Origin: a virus
DNA length: 30,104 bases
Virus record (IMG/VR): IMGVR_UViG_3300017748_000068
Location: 1 to 30,104 of that record
Reading direction: 5' to 3' (one strand)
Shown: piece after piece, positions 1-6,519 of the stretch
Layout: each line of letters begins with the position of its first letter
Position numbering within the stretch: position 1 is the first letter of the stretch
Notes under the pieces: model-generated
What the model was told of the DNA's origin: nothing
Database searches by the model: none
Seen by the model: only the letters and a program-made list of their open reading frames with translations
Translations under genes and position numbers: made by a program

Positions 1-732
1 CTTTGAAAAGCCATCGACATTTTTAAAAGCATACATTATGTATTGAAAACCTTGAGAATTCCAAGCACCTAAAGTCACTTTACTTGCATCTGGTGCAGTT
101 CCATTCCAAACATTACTATTGCTTCCTTTTGCATCAGCTGTTTGAAGTTGCAAATAATCATTACCACTTGTAAATGAATTGTGCCATATCCACCAAGCCT
201 GTGTGCTGTTTATAGCTTTCATTATTATAAAATCAGGAGTTGAATCTAATCCGTGTGTAGCAGTACCTCCTGTGCTACCTGATGTAAATTTAGTTATACA
301 AAAACCTGCATCACTATTAAGTTGATGAGTTACACTTGACACACCTCCTGTTCCTGTTCCTGATGTTGTAGTTCCTCCGTTTGCTTTCCAACACCAAGCT
401 ACATAAGTTTCATTAGAAGTATTTTGTCCATTATTAGCCCCAACTGTAAATCCGTCTGTATCAAAAGAACTTAATCCATTAGTAGTGGTGTGTTCTGCAT
501 TTTGAGAGTTTGAGCTTAATTCTTTTTGTACACCTCTTGTAGAATCCATAATACTATGGTTCTCTGTGTTACTTCTTCTTTTAATCCATACCCAGTCAGG
601 TTTAAAGCCAACACCTGTAATTGATTGAGTTCCACCATTACCTGTATAAGTAACTGCCTTAAAGTTTTCACCTGGAGTTAATGCACCACTTGCAGTAGCA
701 CCTGCACCAATTAATCTTTTATTTAAACCCAT
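1..732 (-). CDS. Tail fibre / LamG-like virion protein, 3' end cut by window edge
   Basis: The reading frame starts at ATG 732 and stays open for 244 codons to base 1, so the C-terminal part lies outside the window. The protein is rich in Gly, Ser, Thr, Trp and Asn. It has a repeated pattern of the type GVGFKPDWVWIKRRS followed by a WCWKA segment about 80 residues later, and a second, diverged copy (TPDFIIMKA, then WWIWHNSF). This pattern is common in marine phage fibre or appendage proteins and resembles concanavalin/LamG-like beta sandwiches. The likely role is receptor or polysaccharide binding at the virion surface. It follows a fibre-assembly-like gene with only a few bases between. The family assignment rests on pattern memory, so the exact domain name is uncertain. 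Confidence 0.75.
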   Translation of the reverse strand, partial: MGLNKRLIGAGATASGALTPGENFKAVTYTGNGGTQSITGVGFKPDWVWIKRRSNTENHSIMDSTRGVQKELSSNSQNAEHTTTNGLSSFDTDGFTVGANNGQNTSNETYVAWCWKANGGTTTSGTGTGGVSSVTHQLNSDAGFCITKFTSGSTGGTATHGLDSTPDFIIMKAINSTQAWWIWHNSFTSGNDYLQLQTADAKGSNSNVWNGTAPDASKVTLGAWNSQGFQYIMYAFKNVDGFSK

Positions 733-735
733 TTA

Positions 736-1215
736 TTAAATGTTTGGGAAATCGTATGTAATAACTGCACCTTTTGCACTTAAAGCATTGATTTCAGTTT
801 CAGTTGTATCAGATAATTCTCTTAAATCTTCTCTTGCATCAGCTATCTCTTGTGGCACTTCTGTTCCATTATCAGCTTTTCTAATAATGTACCAATCTGT
901 TTTTGCAAGTTCACCACCTATTCTATGTTTAAAATTGGTAATCGCTTGTTCTTTTAATTCGGTTAATGATTTACTAAATGTTTTATTAGATATGTCTTTT
1001 CTAAAACAAGTAGCTTCTGTGTCCCAATATATTTCACCTAAATCGTGAATCCTTGAATCATAACTATCATCTATAATTACATCAAAAAGACCATTGTTTT
1101 CCATTTCATCTTCAGTCCACCCTTTTGTGTTTAAATGCAATCCAGTTGATGATCTAAATGAATTTGGTAATGATTGATAAAATGTTATTACACCTTCGTT
1201 GTTTACTGCTTTCAT
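736..1215 (-). CDS. Putative fibre-associated protein (tail fibre assembly/XkdW-like)
   Basis: This 159-residue protein starts at ATG 1215. The C-terminal third has a segment KTDWYIIRKADNGTEVPQ followed by a charged helix (ADAREDLRELSDTTETEI). Such a helix is typical of short proteins encoded next to phage tail fibres, including XkdW/DUF4376-like fibre-assembly chaperones. The N-terminal part looks like a small globular beta-rich domain and has no motif I can name. It sits between two fibre-like genes, with 1 base to the upstream gene and 3 bases to the downstream one, which supports a role in fibre folding or attachment. It could also be a virion component itself. Confidence 0.6.
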   Translation of the reverse strand: MKAVNNEGVITFYQSLPNSFRSSTGLHLNTKGWTEDEMENNGLFDVIIDDSYDSRIHDLGEIYWDTEATCFRKDISNKTFSKSLTELKEQAITNFKHRIGGELAKTDWYIIRKADNGTEVPQEIADAREDLRELSDTTETEINALSAKGAVITYDFPNI

Positions 1216-1216
1216 A

Positions 1217-2203
1217 TTATACGACTTTATTTATTGTTGCGAATTGTTCTGTATTTCCATTTGTGGAAACTATACTTATTAATTGTTCTCCATCAGCACC
1301 TGCATAATTTGCAGTTATTTCTTTTACACTTGTTGGTAATGTCAAAGAATAATTGCCACTAATAACTAAATTTATCTGCATACCAGTTTGTACACCAGTA
1401 AATGTTAAAGCTGTATTAGCACCTAATGTTTTAGTAAATACTTGACCATTTGCCCAATTTACCTCTGTTCCTGAACCTAATGCAACGATTGATGTAAACT
1501 CTGCACCTAACTTAGAATATCCTACAGCATCTGCAGCAATCATTCCTGCAGCTACACTTCCTGTATCTCCAGTAGCAACAAGTGTTCCTGTTGCAGTTGG
1601 CAAAGTTAATACTGCTGAACTTGCTGCACTATGTGGTGCAGCTTTAATCGTTTGATAATGTGCATTTGAACTTTCACAATACATTCTCATTTCTGCTACA
1701 TTACCTGTTCCTGTTCTTACTTGTATTGAACCATCATTAACAGTAACCCCACCTGTAGAACCATTTCCACCCATTGTAAAAGAATTTGTAGTTGAAGCAC
1801 CTAAACTTACAGTCACTGCACCACTCGTTCCCCCACCTGATAAACCTGTTCCTGCCGTAACACCTGTGATATCTCCACTTGAAGCAGCAGTATAACTAAA
1901 CGATCCATCTCCATCTGATTGAATTAATTGTCCACTTGTACCATTCCCACTAATGTTTAATTGTGTGGCAGTTACGGCATTGTCAGCAATCATTGTAGAA
2001 CTTACCTCACCAGTTGATGATGTACCAATTAATGTTCCTTTATTAGTAGAAACAATAATTCCAGTATTTGTTAATGTTAGACCAAGTGCATTACCTGCAC
2101 CATCAGTAAGTGCTTGTGCTGAACCATCTATTGTAGAATTATCACCCACCTTAAGTAGTGATGTATAAGTATCTTTTATTTTATTACCTGTTAAACTTGC
2201 CAT
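1217..2203 (-). CDS. Fibre-like structural protein, Gly/Ser/Thr-rich
   Basis: This 328-residue protein is very rich in Gly, Ser, Thr and Ala and poor in charged residues. It carries repeated motifs of the kind MIADNAVTATQL (about residue 71) and MIAADAVGYSKL (about residue 222), and long beta-prone stretches. Such 'MIADnAVta.qL' repeats are common in marine phage tail fibres and other trimeric surface proteins. The first residues (MASLTGNKIKDTYTSLLK) resemble an N-terminal virion-anchoring segment seen in such proteins. It is followed by the fibre-assembly-like gene after 1 base and preceded by a 43-residue orphan. Structural function is well supported by composition and context. The receptor is not inferable. 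Confidence 0.75.
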   Translation of the reverse strand: MASLTGNKIKDTYTSLLKVGDNSTIDGSAQALTDGAGNALGLTLTNTGIIVSTNKGTLIGTSSTGEVSSTMIADNAVTATQLNISGNGTSGQLIQSDGDGSFSYTAASSGDITGVTAGTGLSGGGTSGAVTVSLGASTTNSFTMGGNGSTGGVTVNDGSIQVRTGTGNVAEMRMYCESSNAHYQTIKAAPHSAASSAVLTLPTATGTLVATGDTGSVAAGMIAADAVGYSKLGAEFTSIVALGSGTEVNWANGQVFTKTLGANTALTFTGVQTGMQINLVISGNYSLTLPTSVKEITANYAGADGEQLISIVSTNGNTEQFATINKVV

Positions 2204-2214
2204 ATTTTTTTATT

Positions 2215-2346
2215 TTATAATGATTCCCAATTTTTATTTACATTTTCCCATTTTTGTTGATTCTTATTCCAATATTGTCTTACTTTTTGAATAGCAATAG
2301 CAACCTTATTGCCCATTTTTGCTAAATTTAATCCAAGTCCTAACAT
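2215..2346 (-). CDS. Small hypothetical protein (43 aa)
   Basis: The reading frame runs from ATG 2346 to TAA at 2217-2215. It encodes a basic, Trp- and Asn-rich peptide (MLGLGLNLAKMGNKVAIAIQ, then three W residues near the C-terminus). It begins one base after the stop of the upstream structural gene and fills an otherwise empty 144-base gap in a tightly packed operon, which is the main reason to call it real. The N-terminal 20 residues are amphipathic or hydrophobic, so membrane association is possible. A similar short Trp-containing protein, ending WFATNWNNIV followed by basic residues, lies at 29836-29940. I do not recognise a family. Confidence 0.6.
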   Translation of the reverse strand: MLGLGLNLAKMGNKVAIAIQKVRQYWNKNQQKWENVNKNWESL

Positions 2347-2347
2347 A

Positions 2348-2620
2348 CTATTCGATATAAGCAATTACTTTTCCTGCTGCACAACTTATTGTATGAAATG
2401 TTCCATATATAATAATCCCTGCTGATAATTCTAAACTTGTTATCGCAGTATCTCCACCTGTTGCTGCATTTGTACAAGTTATCGTAGAATCTTCCATTGC
2501 TTGAATAGCATTGTATTTCTCACCAACTGTACTTGTACCACCTGAAGCTATGATTCTTAAACCAAATTCACCGAATGCTGCTTTCTGATAATTTCCTGAA
2601 TAATATAAATCGTTTGACAT
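2348..2620 (-). CDS. Small virion-associated protein (90 aa)
   Basis: This 90-residue, Ala/Thr/Gly/Ser-rich, beta-prone protein starts at ATG 2620. It resembles short structural proteins that marine phages encode just before fibre genes, with a central segment on the pattern YNAIQAMEDSTITCTN and a hydrophobic C-terminus ending IAYIE. Such proteins are usually found as virion decoration or appendage components. A TATTTTTG promoter-like box lies 16 bases upstream of the start (2637-2644), so this gene may begin a fibre transcription unit. Function is inferred from composition and position only. Confidence 0.6.
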   Translation of the reverse strand: MSNDLYYSGNYQKAAFGEFGLRIIASGGTSTVGEKYNAIQAMEDSTITCTNAATGGDTAITSLELSAGIIIYGTFHTISCAAGKVIAYIE

Positions 2621-2636
2621 AAGTAATAATTTATTA

Positions 2637-2644
2637 CAAAAATA
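2637..2644 (-). promoter_or_regulatory. Bacteroidota-type -7 box (TATTTTTG) ahead of fibre genes
   Basis: On the minus strand TATTTTTG matches the Bacteroidota -7 consensus TAnnTTTG. It sits 16 bases upstream of the ATG at 2620, in the short gap after the 43-residue basic gene. No convincing -33 TTTG at the usual spacing is seen. Confidence 0.45.
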
Positions 2645-2656
2645 ACAAATTAATTA

Positions 2657-2788
2657 TTAATGCTTTCGACCTTGCCCACGATATTTTTTTTTGTAACCTG
2701 ATTGACCTTTACTTGCATTTTTACTATGGCGACCAGGTCTTTTTTTCTTTGGCTTTTCAATATAAGAAACAAATACTTTTCGTGCCAT
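2657..2788 (-). CDS. Small basic protein (43 aa), RPGRH...KKYRGQGR type
   Basis: The reading frame runs from ATG 2788 to TAA 2659-2657. The start overlaps the holin stop in the form TAATG (1-base overlap), which strongly suggests translational coupling. The peptide is extremely basic, with a KKKRPGRHSKNASK segment and a C-terminus YKKKYRGQGRKH. Short proteins with this RPG-H...KKYRGQGR pattern recur in marine phage genomes and are usually annotated as hypothetical. The charge suggests binding to nucleic acid or to an acidic partner. It could act in DNA condensation or packaging, but its position next to lysis genes gives no direct clue. Confidence 0.7.
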   Translation of the reverse strand: MARKVFVSYIEKPKKKRPGRHSKNASKGQSGYKKKYRGQGRKH

Positions 2789-3162
2789 TAGTTTGACTTG
2801 TTGTTAAACTTTTCAAAAGTTCTCATTCCTCCAAGACCAAGCATACCTATTAAAACTGTCATTAAATGTTCCATTTGCAGGGCAGGGGGTGCTGATTCAA
2901 CTCCAACATACCAAACAAGCAAATCTCTTAATACAAAATTATATGCAAGTGCAAATCCACATACCCAACCGATAAAAGGTCGCCAACCTGCTACAAAAAT
3001 TGTTCTGTGCTTGGCTTCTTGTTCGTTAATTTGTGCTTGTAGTTCAATTAATGTTTGTGGATCAATCTCTTTCCCCTTGATAAGTTCTCTTATTTCAAGA
3101 CCAAGCCCACCAATATTATCATTTGATTTAAACCCTAAGAGTTTTTTAAGAAGTTTCAGCAT
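2788..3162 (-). CDS. Holin, three-TM type (PF11351-like)
   Basis: Holins form pores in the inner membrane that release the endolysin. The protein has a basic N-terminal amphipathic region, then a hydrophobic block containing WRPFIGWVCGFALAYN (about residues 60-75), a second around 79-88 and a third around 97-112. This is the layout of the 3-TM holin family often linked to gene-transfer-agent or phage release. I start at ATG 3162 (124 residues). A longer frame exists from TTG at 3171 but adds only three residues. The start overlaps the endolysin 3' end by 17 bases, so the two lysis genes are coupled. No spanin gene is recognisable nearby. Confidence 0.85.
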   Translation of the reverse strand: MLKLLKKLLGFKSNDNIGGLGLEIRELIKGKEIDPQTLIELQAQINEQEAKHRTIFVAGWRPFIGWVCGFALAYNFVLRDLLVWYVGVESAPPALQMEHLMTVLIGMLGLGGMRTFEKFNNKSN

Positions 3163-3655
3163 CGTAATCAATATCTAAGTCAAAATGAGTATATGTAGAA
3201 TAACCTTTCCCCTCTTTTCTTTTTGCTTGGTACACTAACTTTCGATTATTTCCTTTTACATAAGAAATGTGAATCCAAGCAGGGTTATTATCATCACCTA
3301 ATTCCCAAATAAGTTTATCAAAATCCATTTCATTTTTAATTATATAAAATAATTCACAATTAGTAATGCCAGTAGCATCTAAATCTATTGCACAACCCTT
3401 AATGTGTTGTGATGTTGCAGCAGCACCTGAAATAGCATTATTTAATTCTTGTGATCTAAAAAAACTATTTACTATAATTGGTTCACCTACTTTTTCTCTT
3501 AAAGGTTCAAAAAACTCCTCTGCCAATATTTTCATATTCGCTAATTGTTCACCGTTAGGTGTGTTTTTGATTTTTAATTTTTTAGCAGTTGCAGAACCAA
3601 ATGCTTCTTTCCAAGATATATTTGTACTAAAGTTTTCTTTTTTAGATTTTGCCAT
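3146..3655 (-). CDS. Endolysin, peptidase M15 (D-Ala-D-Ala carboxypeptidase-like)
   Basis: This 169-residue zinc peptidase probably cuts the peptide cross-links of peptidoglycan at lysis. The M15 signature is clear: an SFFRS segment with Arg67, SQHIKGCAIDLD with His84 and Asp91 (the SxHxxGxAxD metal-binding motif), and WIHIS with His129. Size matches single-domain M15A phage lysins. There is no signal peptide, so export would depend on the holin encoded immediately downstream and overlapping it. The C-terminus (about 140-169) is a charged tail of unknown purpose. Confidence 0.9.
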   Translation of the reverse strand: MAKSKKENFSTNISWKEAFGSATAKKLKIKNTPNGEQLANMKILAEEFFEPLREKVGEPIIVNSFFRSQELNNAISGAAATSQHIKGCAIDLDATGITNCELFYIIKNEMDFDKLIWELGDDNNPAWIHISYVKGNNRKLVYQAKRKEGKGYSTYTHFDLDIDYDAETS

Positions 3656-3660
3656 AATTA

Positions 3661-4098
3661 TTAATTTTGTTGAACTCTGTTTGCAATGTCAATAATTGCT
3701 CTGTAATAAGTTTTCTCATCATCATCATCATTACTATAAGCAACTCCGTTAATGTTGCTTGTAAACACATTAAAATTGTTTGATGTAAGGTCAAAGTAAT
3801 CTGTCGTAGATGTCTTAATTAGTTCTAAAATAGATTCTACAATATCATTTACTTGTAGTTCTCCACCATCATCAGAAAAGAAAGCAGTGACGACCTCGAT
3901 TCTTGTGATACATTCTACTATAAAATCACTTTGATTTTGATTTGTTTGTGCAGAATCAGCAGAATACACAATTATATAAGGTTCGCTTTGTGAAGATGGC
4001 ACACGATTATATACAGGTATATTTGCACCACCATAACTTACATTCCCATTTAAAAGTGTAAATATTTTTTGTCTTATAAATCGTATTGGTTCTTTCAT
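3661..4098 (-). CDS. Tail terminator / tail completion protein (DUF3168 or gp17-like)
   Basis: This 145-residue protein has the make-up of phage tail terminators, which cap the tail tube and join it to the head. It begins with an N-terminal helix (IRFIRQKIFTLL), followed by VPVYNRVPSS-like sequence reading IPVYNRVPSSQSEPYIIV, which matches the 'p.y...vP...p.Pyvvi' pattern of the family. A central helix (VNDIVESILELIK) and a final beta pair follow. It is last in the run connector - head closure - HK97 gp10 - tail terminator, which is the canonical order, and it overlaps the gp10-like gene by 4 bases (ATGA). The major tail protein that would normally follow is not here but at 29387-29806. Confidence 0.75.
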   Translation of the reverse strand: MKEPIRFIRQKIFTLLNGNVSYGGANIPVYNRVPSSQSEPYIIVYSADSAQTNQNQSDFIVECITRIEVVTAFFSDDGGELQVNDIVESILELIKTSTTDYFDLTSNNFNVFTSNINGVAYSNDDDDEKTYYRAIIDIANRVQQN

Positions 4099-4442
4099 CT
4101 TAAACTTCTTTTAATTGCATTGTTTAAATCTAACATTAACCTTTTTAATCCTAAGTTTATTTTATTAAAGAAATAAGGTTGTGATTTTTGAAATCTTGTA
4201 CCAAATTCAAGAAACCCTGAATAAGGTGCTTTAGATTCAATTGCTTTGTCTTGTGCATTATAAACAACATTGTTTCTTAAATTACCTGTATCAACTGGAA
4301 TAGGTGGCAATTTTATTTCTCTTGATATTAATAATCCATTTTTGTCAATTATCATATCAACCCCTTTATTGCCAAGTGCATCTAATTTGTCAAACATTTT
4401 ATTGACTTTTCTAAGATCAGATTTATTAACTCTAATATCCAT
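4095..4442 (-). CDS. HK97 gp10-like neck/tail completion protein
   Basis: This 115-residue protein carries the family hallmark PVDTGNLRNNV (about residues 48-58) followed by YSGFLEFGTRFQKSQPYF, a pattern diagnostic for HK97 gp10/minor tail proteins that act in tail completion at the neck. The ATG overlaps the stop of the preceding head-closure gene by one base (TAATG at 4442), and the stop overlaps the next start by 4 bases. These overlaps support strict co-translation of the connector set. Confidence 0.88.
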   Translation of the reverse strand: MDIRVNKSDLRKVNKMFDKLDALGNKGVDMIIDKNGLLISREIKLPPIPVDTGNLRNNVVYNAQDKAIESKAPYSGFLEFGTRFQKSQPYFFNKINLGLKRLMLDLNNAIKRSLR

Positions 4443-4768
4443 TACTCCCTTTTTGTTGCCGTTATTGTTGTGTAATACTTGTAATTGCTATTAAACATAT
4501 TATTTATTTGAAATTGCCCACTTTCATTTTCAATTTCTAACAAATCTGTCGTATTTATAGCATCAGCAGTTTTTTTCCTAACAGTTAGTTCAATTACCAA
4601 GTTTCGATCTCTCTTGCCATTCTTCGTTGCTACATCACCACTTGTATAATTGACCATCGCCCAAATCGTTGTTTGTGTTGCAAGAGTAGATGAAAAACCA
4701 CCAAACCCATCAACAGTTTTAGATTGTCTTTTAATCAAAACTCTTGTATCTAATTTTCCTGAATTCAT
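4442..4768 (-). CDS. Head-tail joining / head closure protein (SPP1 gp16-like)
   Basis: This 108-residue beta-rich protein has the N-terminal pattern typical of phage head-tail joining proteins (LDTRVLIKRQ, then DGFGGFS, then IWAMVNYTSG), where RvtI...t.D..GG...t..t...vWA.v is the family consensus. It plugs the portal/connector after DNA packaging and provides the tail docking surface. It lies between the gp6-like connector and the gp10-like protein and shares 1-base TAATG overlaps with both. Confidence 0.82.
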   Translation of the reverse strand: MNSGKLDTRVLIKRQSKTVDGFGGFSSTLATQTTIWAMVNYTSGDVATKNGKRDRNLVIELTVRKKTADAINTTDLLEIENESGQFQINNMFNSNYKYYTTITATKRE

Positions 4769-5313
4769 TATATAAACATCGTTTTATACGAACTTAATAA
4801 CTCCTTTACACTTGTTGGGATTTCATTAACAGTATTGCCAATCACAAAATCAGCTCTATTATCATATAAAGTAGAAACAAGTTGTAAGTTCGCTTGAATT
4901 AAAAAACTATCATTCATTCCTGCCGTTGTATAACTCACGATTACTTCCTTTGATGGTAAACTATTAAGTTCAACAATCGTATCATCAAGACCATATTCTG
5001 TATAAGCAGTTGTTGCAGTTCCTTCAACTGTTATTGATTGAATTGAAGCTATGGGTGAAAATGGAAGAACAAACCTTTCATCAACACTCGCTAAATACAA
5101 CTTTCTTGTTTTAGCAGCTATGTCTTTCGTAATGTAGTTTTCTATTATAATCCTGGCTTGTGTTATCATTTGACCTATTAGAGTATCATCAGCACTTGTA
5201 TCAACTCTTAAATAAGATTTAGCCGTTGCCGTATTGATTATCTCTGATCCTGTCGTTGCAGTAATTTTCATTTGTGTATGAAAACGATTTAAAGGATTAC
5301 TATAATATTTCAT
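4768..5313 (-). CDS. Head-tail connector protein (HK97 gp6 / SPP1 gp15-like)
   Basis: This 181-residue protein contains the pattern seen in gp6/gp15-type connectors: AKSYLRVDTSADDTLIGQMITQA near the start of the fold (about residues 30-52). It then has ARIIIENYI, a beta segment with LYLASVDERFVLPFSPI, and a C-terminal helix. These proteins form a ring under the portal. The ATG overlaps the stop of a 37-residue ORF (TAATG at 5313) and its own stop overlaps the head-closure start. An extra 15 N-terminal residues (MKYYSNPLNRFHTQM) precede the conserved part, so translation from the second Met is possible. Confidence 0.8.
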   Translation of the reverse strand: MKYYSNPLNRFHTQMKITATTGSEIINTATAKSYLRVDTSADDTLIGQMITQARIIIENYITKDIAAKTRKLYLASVDERFVLPFSPIASIQSITVEGTATTAYTEYGLDDTIVELNSLPSKEVIVSYTTAGMNDSFLIQANLQLVSTLYDNRADFVIGNTVNEIPTSVKELLSSYKTMFI

Positions 5314-5426
5314 TACTTATTTTTTTTAATTTTTTTCTTGTATGCTTGTTTTAGTTCCTTTGTTTCTTTTGTCTTTTTAGTATCTCTTTCTATGATTCCT
5401 AAAAACTCTAATATATCTTCTAACAT
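5313..5426 (-). CDS. Small Lys-rich protein (37 aa) at head of connector operon
   Basis: The reading frame runs from ATG 5426 to TAA 5315-5313. The stop overlaps the connector start as TAATG, and a TATTTTTG box lies 16 bases upstream. The peptide has an acidic, hydrophobic N-terminal helix (MLEDILEFLGIIERD) and a Lys-rich tail. It could be a real mini-protein or a leader ORF whose translation delivers ribosomes to the connector gene by reinitiation. No family is recognised. Confidence 0.6.
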   Translation of the reverse strand: MLEDILEFLGIIERDTKKTKETKELKQAYKKKIKKNK

Positions 5427-5442
5427 AATTTATTATTTAAAA

Positions 5443-5450
5443 CAAAAATA
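5443..5450 (-). promoter_or_regulatory. -7 box (TATTTTTG) ahead of connector operon
   Basis: TATTTTTG on the minus strand matches TAnnTTTG. It is located between the terminator at 5452-5485 and the ATG at 5426, with 16 bases to the start. A promoter directly after a terminator makes functional sense, because the connector genes would otherwise be cut off from the capsid transcript. Confidence 0.5.
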
Positions 5451-5451
5451 C

Positions 5452-5485
5452 AAAAAAAATGCACCATAAAGTTTACAGTGCATTT
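5452..5485 (-). terminator. Intrinsic terminator after PD-(D/E)XK gene
   Basis: On the minus strand an 8-bp perfect stem (AAATGCAC with GTGCATTT, at 5478-5485 and 5457-5464) encloses a 13-base loop and runs into five further T (5452-5456). It lies 28 bases after the stop of the endonuclease gene. Confidence 0.75.
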
Positions 5486-5513
5486 GATTGAAAAAGAATA
5501 AAGAAAGAAAAAA

Positions 5514-5876
5514 CTATTTAAAGTCAAAGTTATTAAAAAATTTTGAATAATTATTTGTCAAACTTAATCTTACGGCTAATCTTGTACCATCATTTTTAAA
5601 AATAAAAAAACCTTCAAATTTTTCTACCCATATCGCAAAATAATCTACATCTACTTTTTCATAAGTTCGTTTCCATTGTATGTGTACAGTTTTTCTATTT
5701 CTTTGAAAACCTTGAAATGTTGATTTGATTTGAATTCTATAAATATTATCTCCAGTGTCTGCAAGACAATCATATACGGAAGTATGGAGCAAGGGATAGG
5801 ATATTTTTATGTCTCTTTTAAGACATTCAATACCGAATTTATATTCAGCAATACAACCCTTTGAATTGCTATCCAC
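5514..5876 (-). CDS. PD-(D/E)XK endonuclease (PDDEXK_5, group I intron-associated type)
   Basis: This 120-residue nuclease-like protein opens with SKGCIAEYKFGIECL, in which KG..aE provides the first acidic residue. It continues with SVYDCLADTGDNIYRIQIKST, giving the Asp and the (I/V)QIK Lys of a PD-(D/E)XK core. This pattern matches the PF11645 endonucleases, some of which are associated with group I introns or act as free-standing mobile nucleases. The start is GTG at 5876; there is no Met elsewhere in the protein, and the frame is open further upstream only through a terminator hairpin. It interrupts the usual run from capsid to connector and has a terminator on either side, as expected for an acquired cassette (moron). 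Cleavage activity is inferred. Confidence 0.75.
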   Translation of the reverse strand: MDSNSKGCIAEYKFGIECLKRDIKISYPLLHTSVYDCLADTGDNIYRIQIKSTFQGFQRNRKTVHIQWKRTYEKVDVDYFAIWVEKFEGFFIFKNDGTRLAVRLSLTNNYSKFFNNFDFK

Positions 5877-5890
5877 AAATGTAAAGTTAA

Positions 5891-5919
5891 AAAAAAAGTG
5901 GCTAACCGAAATTAACCAC
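5891..5919 (-). terminator. Intrinsic terminator upstream of PD-(D/E)XK gene
   Basis: On the minus strand GTGGTTAA and TTAGCCAC (5912-5919 and 5898-5905) form an 8-bp stem with one G-U pair and a 6-base loop. It is followed by seven T (5891-5897). It lies after the stop at 5952 and just before the GTG start of the endonuclease gene. Confidence 0.8.
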
Positions 5920-5951
5920 TCATCACCTAATTAATATGAAAAAAAAACTAA

Positions 5952-6113
5952 TTAACTAAACACTTTATTTTTTTTACTCTTTTCTACTTCATCTTCTATA
6001 CTATAAACCAAACCTAATATTTTAAAATACATATCTTGGGTAACATCATCTTTATTTAAATTATCTGATACTATTCTCATAATCTTTGGTGCTATTTTTT
6101 TATTCATTGCCAT
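5952..6113 (-). CDS. Small soluble protein (53 aa) in coupled mini-gene cluster
   Basis: The reading frame runs from ATG 6113 to TAA 5954-5952. The ATG overlaps the stop of the upstream mini-gene as TAATG. The peptide is charged and predicted helical, with a basic N-terminus (MAMNKKIAPKIMRI), a middle segment DVTQDMYFKILGLVYSIEDE and a Lys-rich end. It has no membrane segment. Coupling and the packed arrangement favour a real gene. Its family and role are unknown. Confidence 0.6.
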   Translation of the reverse strand: MAMNKKIAPKIMRIVSDNLNKDDVTQDMYFKILGLVYSIEDEVEKSKKNKVFS

Positions 6114-6268
6114 TATCTAAATAACCAAAATAAAAATTCAATTGCTAATGTTGCCCAAAATGTAAATAATCCTAATCCCCAACATAAATACTTTAGTATT
6201 CTTTTTTGCAGTTGCTCATCAACTGGCATATTCAAATCTTGTTGTGTTGCTTTATATATTACTTTCAT
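6113..6268 (-). CDS. Small membrane protein (51 aa)
   Basis: The reading frame runs from ATG 6268 to TAA 6115-6113 and shares 1-base TAATG overlaps with the genes on both sides. A charged N-terminal half (about 1-25) is followed by one strong hydrophobic segment (YLCWGLGLFTFWATLAIEFL, about 27-46) ending in WLFR. The layout is that of a single-pass inner-membrane protein with a cytoplasmic N-terminus. It might be holin-like, antiholin-like or a superinfection-exclusion peptide; nothing in the sequence decides between these. Confidence 0.6.
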   Translation of the reverse strand: MKVIYKATQQDLNMPVDEQLQKRILKYLCWGLGLFTFWATLAIEFLFWLFR

Positions 6269-6372
6269 TAATGAGTTATTAAACAAATTAAAAAGTGTGA
6301 TGCAAAATAAACCACTGCAAGTACAATGATAGGTATTTGCAATTTTTCTATTGTTGTGAGAATTTTATTCAT
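6268..6372 (-). CDS. Small membrane protein (34 aa)
   Basis: The reading frame runs from ATG 6372 to TAA 6270-6268. It encodes a short N-terminal charged stretch (MNKILTTIEKLQ) and one hydrophobic helix (IPIIVLAVVYFASHFLICLI). It is the first of three mini-genes joined by TAATG overlaps, between the capsid terminator and the endonuclease cassette. A single-pass membrane peptide is the only inference supported. Confidence 0.55.
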   Translation of the reverse strand: MNKILTTIEKLQIPIIVLAVVYFASHFLICLITH

Positions 6373-6388
6373 TATTTCTAATTTTCAT

Positions 6389-6420
6389 CAAAGTAAACCA
6401 ATTTATTTATTATATGCAAA
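6389..6420 (-). promoter_or_regulatory. Candidate promoter for mini-gene cluster (TTTG-N20-TTACTTTG)
   Basis: On the minus strand a TTTG (6417-6420) and a TTACTTTG (6389-6396; one mismatch to TAnnTTTG) are separated by 20 bases, close to the spacing of Bacteroidota -33/-7 promoters. It lies downstream of the capsid terminator and 16 bases before ATG 6372. The rest of 6373-6471 is AT-rich and holds nothing else I can name. Confidence 0.35.
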
Positions 6421-6471
6421 TATTTTTTACTTTATTTAATATTCTTTAATGATTATTTAACATTAGGGTAT

Positions 6472-6499
6472 AAAAAAAGGGGGTATAAAACCCCCCTTT
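6472..6499 (-). terminator. Strong intrinsic terminator after major capsid gene
   Basis: On the minus strand AAAGGGGG and CCCCCTTT (6492-6499 and 6476-6483) form an 8-bp stem with an 8-base loop. The T-run is seven long, counting three T in the stem and four after it (6472-6475). It lies 20 bases after the capsid stop and should end the packaging/capsid transcript or set its level relative to connector genes. Confidence 0.88.
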
Positions 6500-6519
6500 A
6501 ATAATATAATCTCTAATGA

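Noticed and set aside
740-1048. Plus-strand open frames (also at 1953, 2798, 3366, 15340, 17863, 21530, 26975, 28298 and others)
   Set aside because: All lie antisense to well-supported minus-strand genes, have low-complexity hydrophobic translations and show no family motifs, so they are shadows of AT-rich coding sequence.
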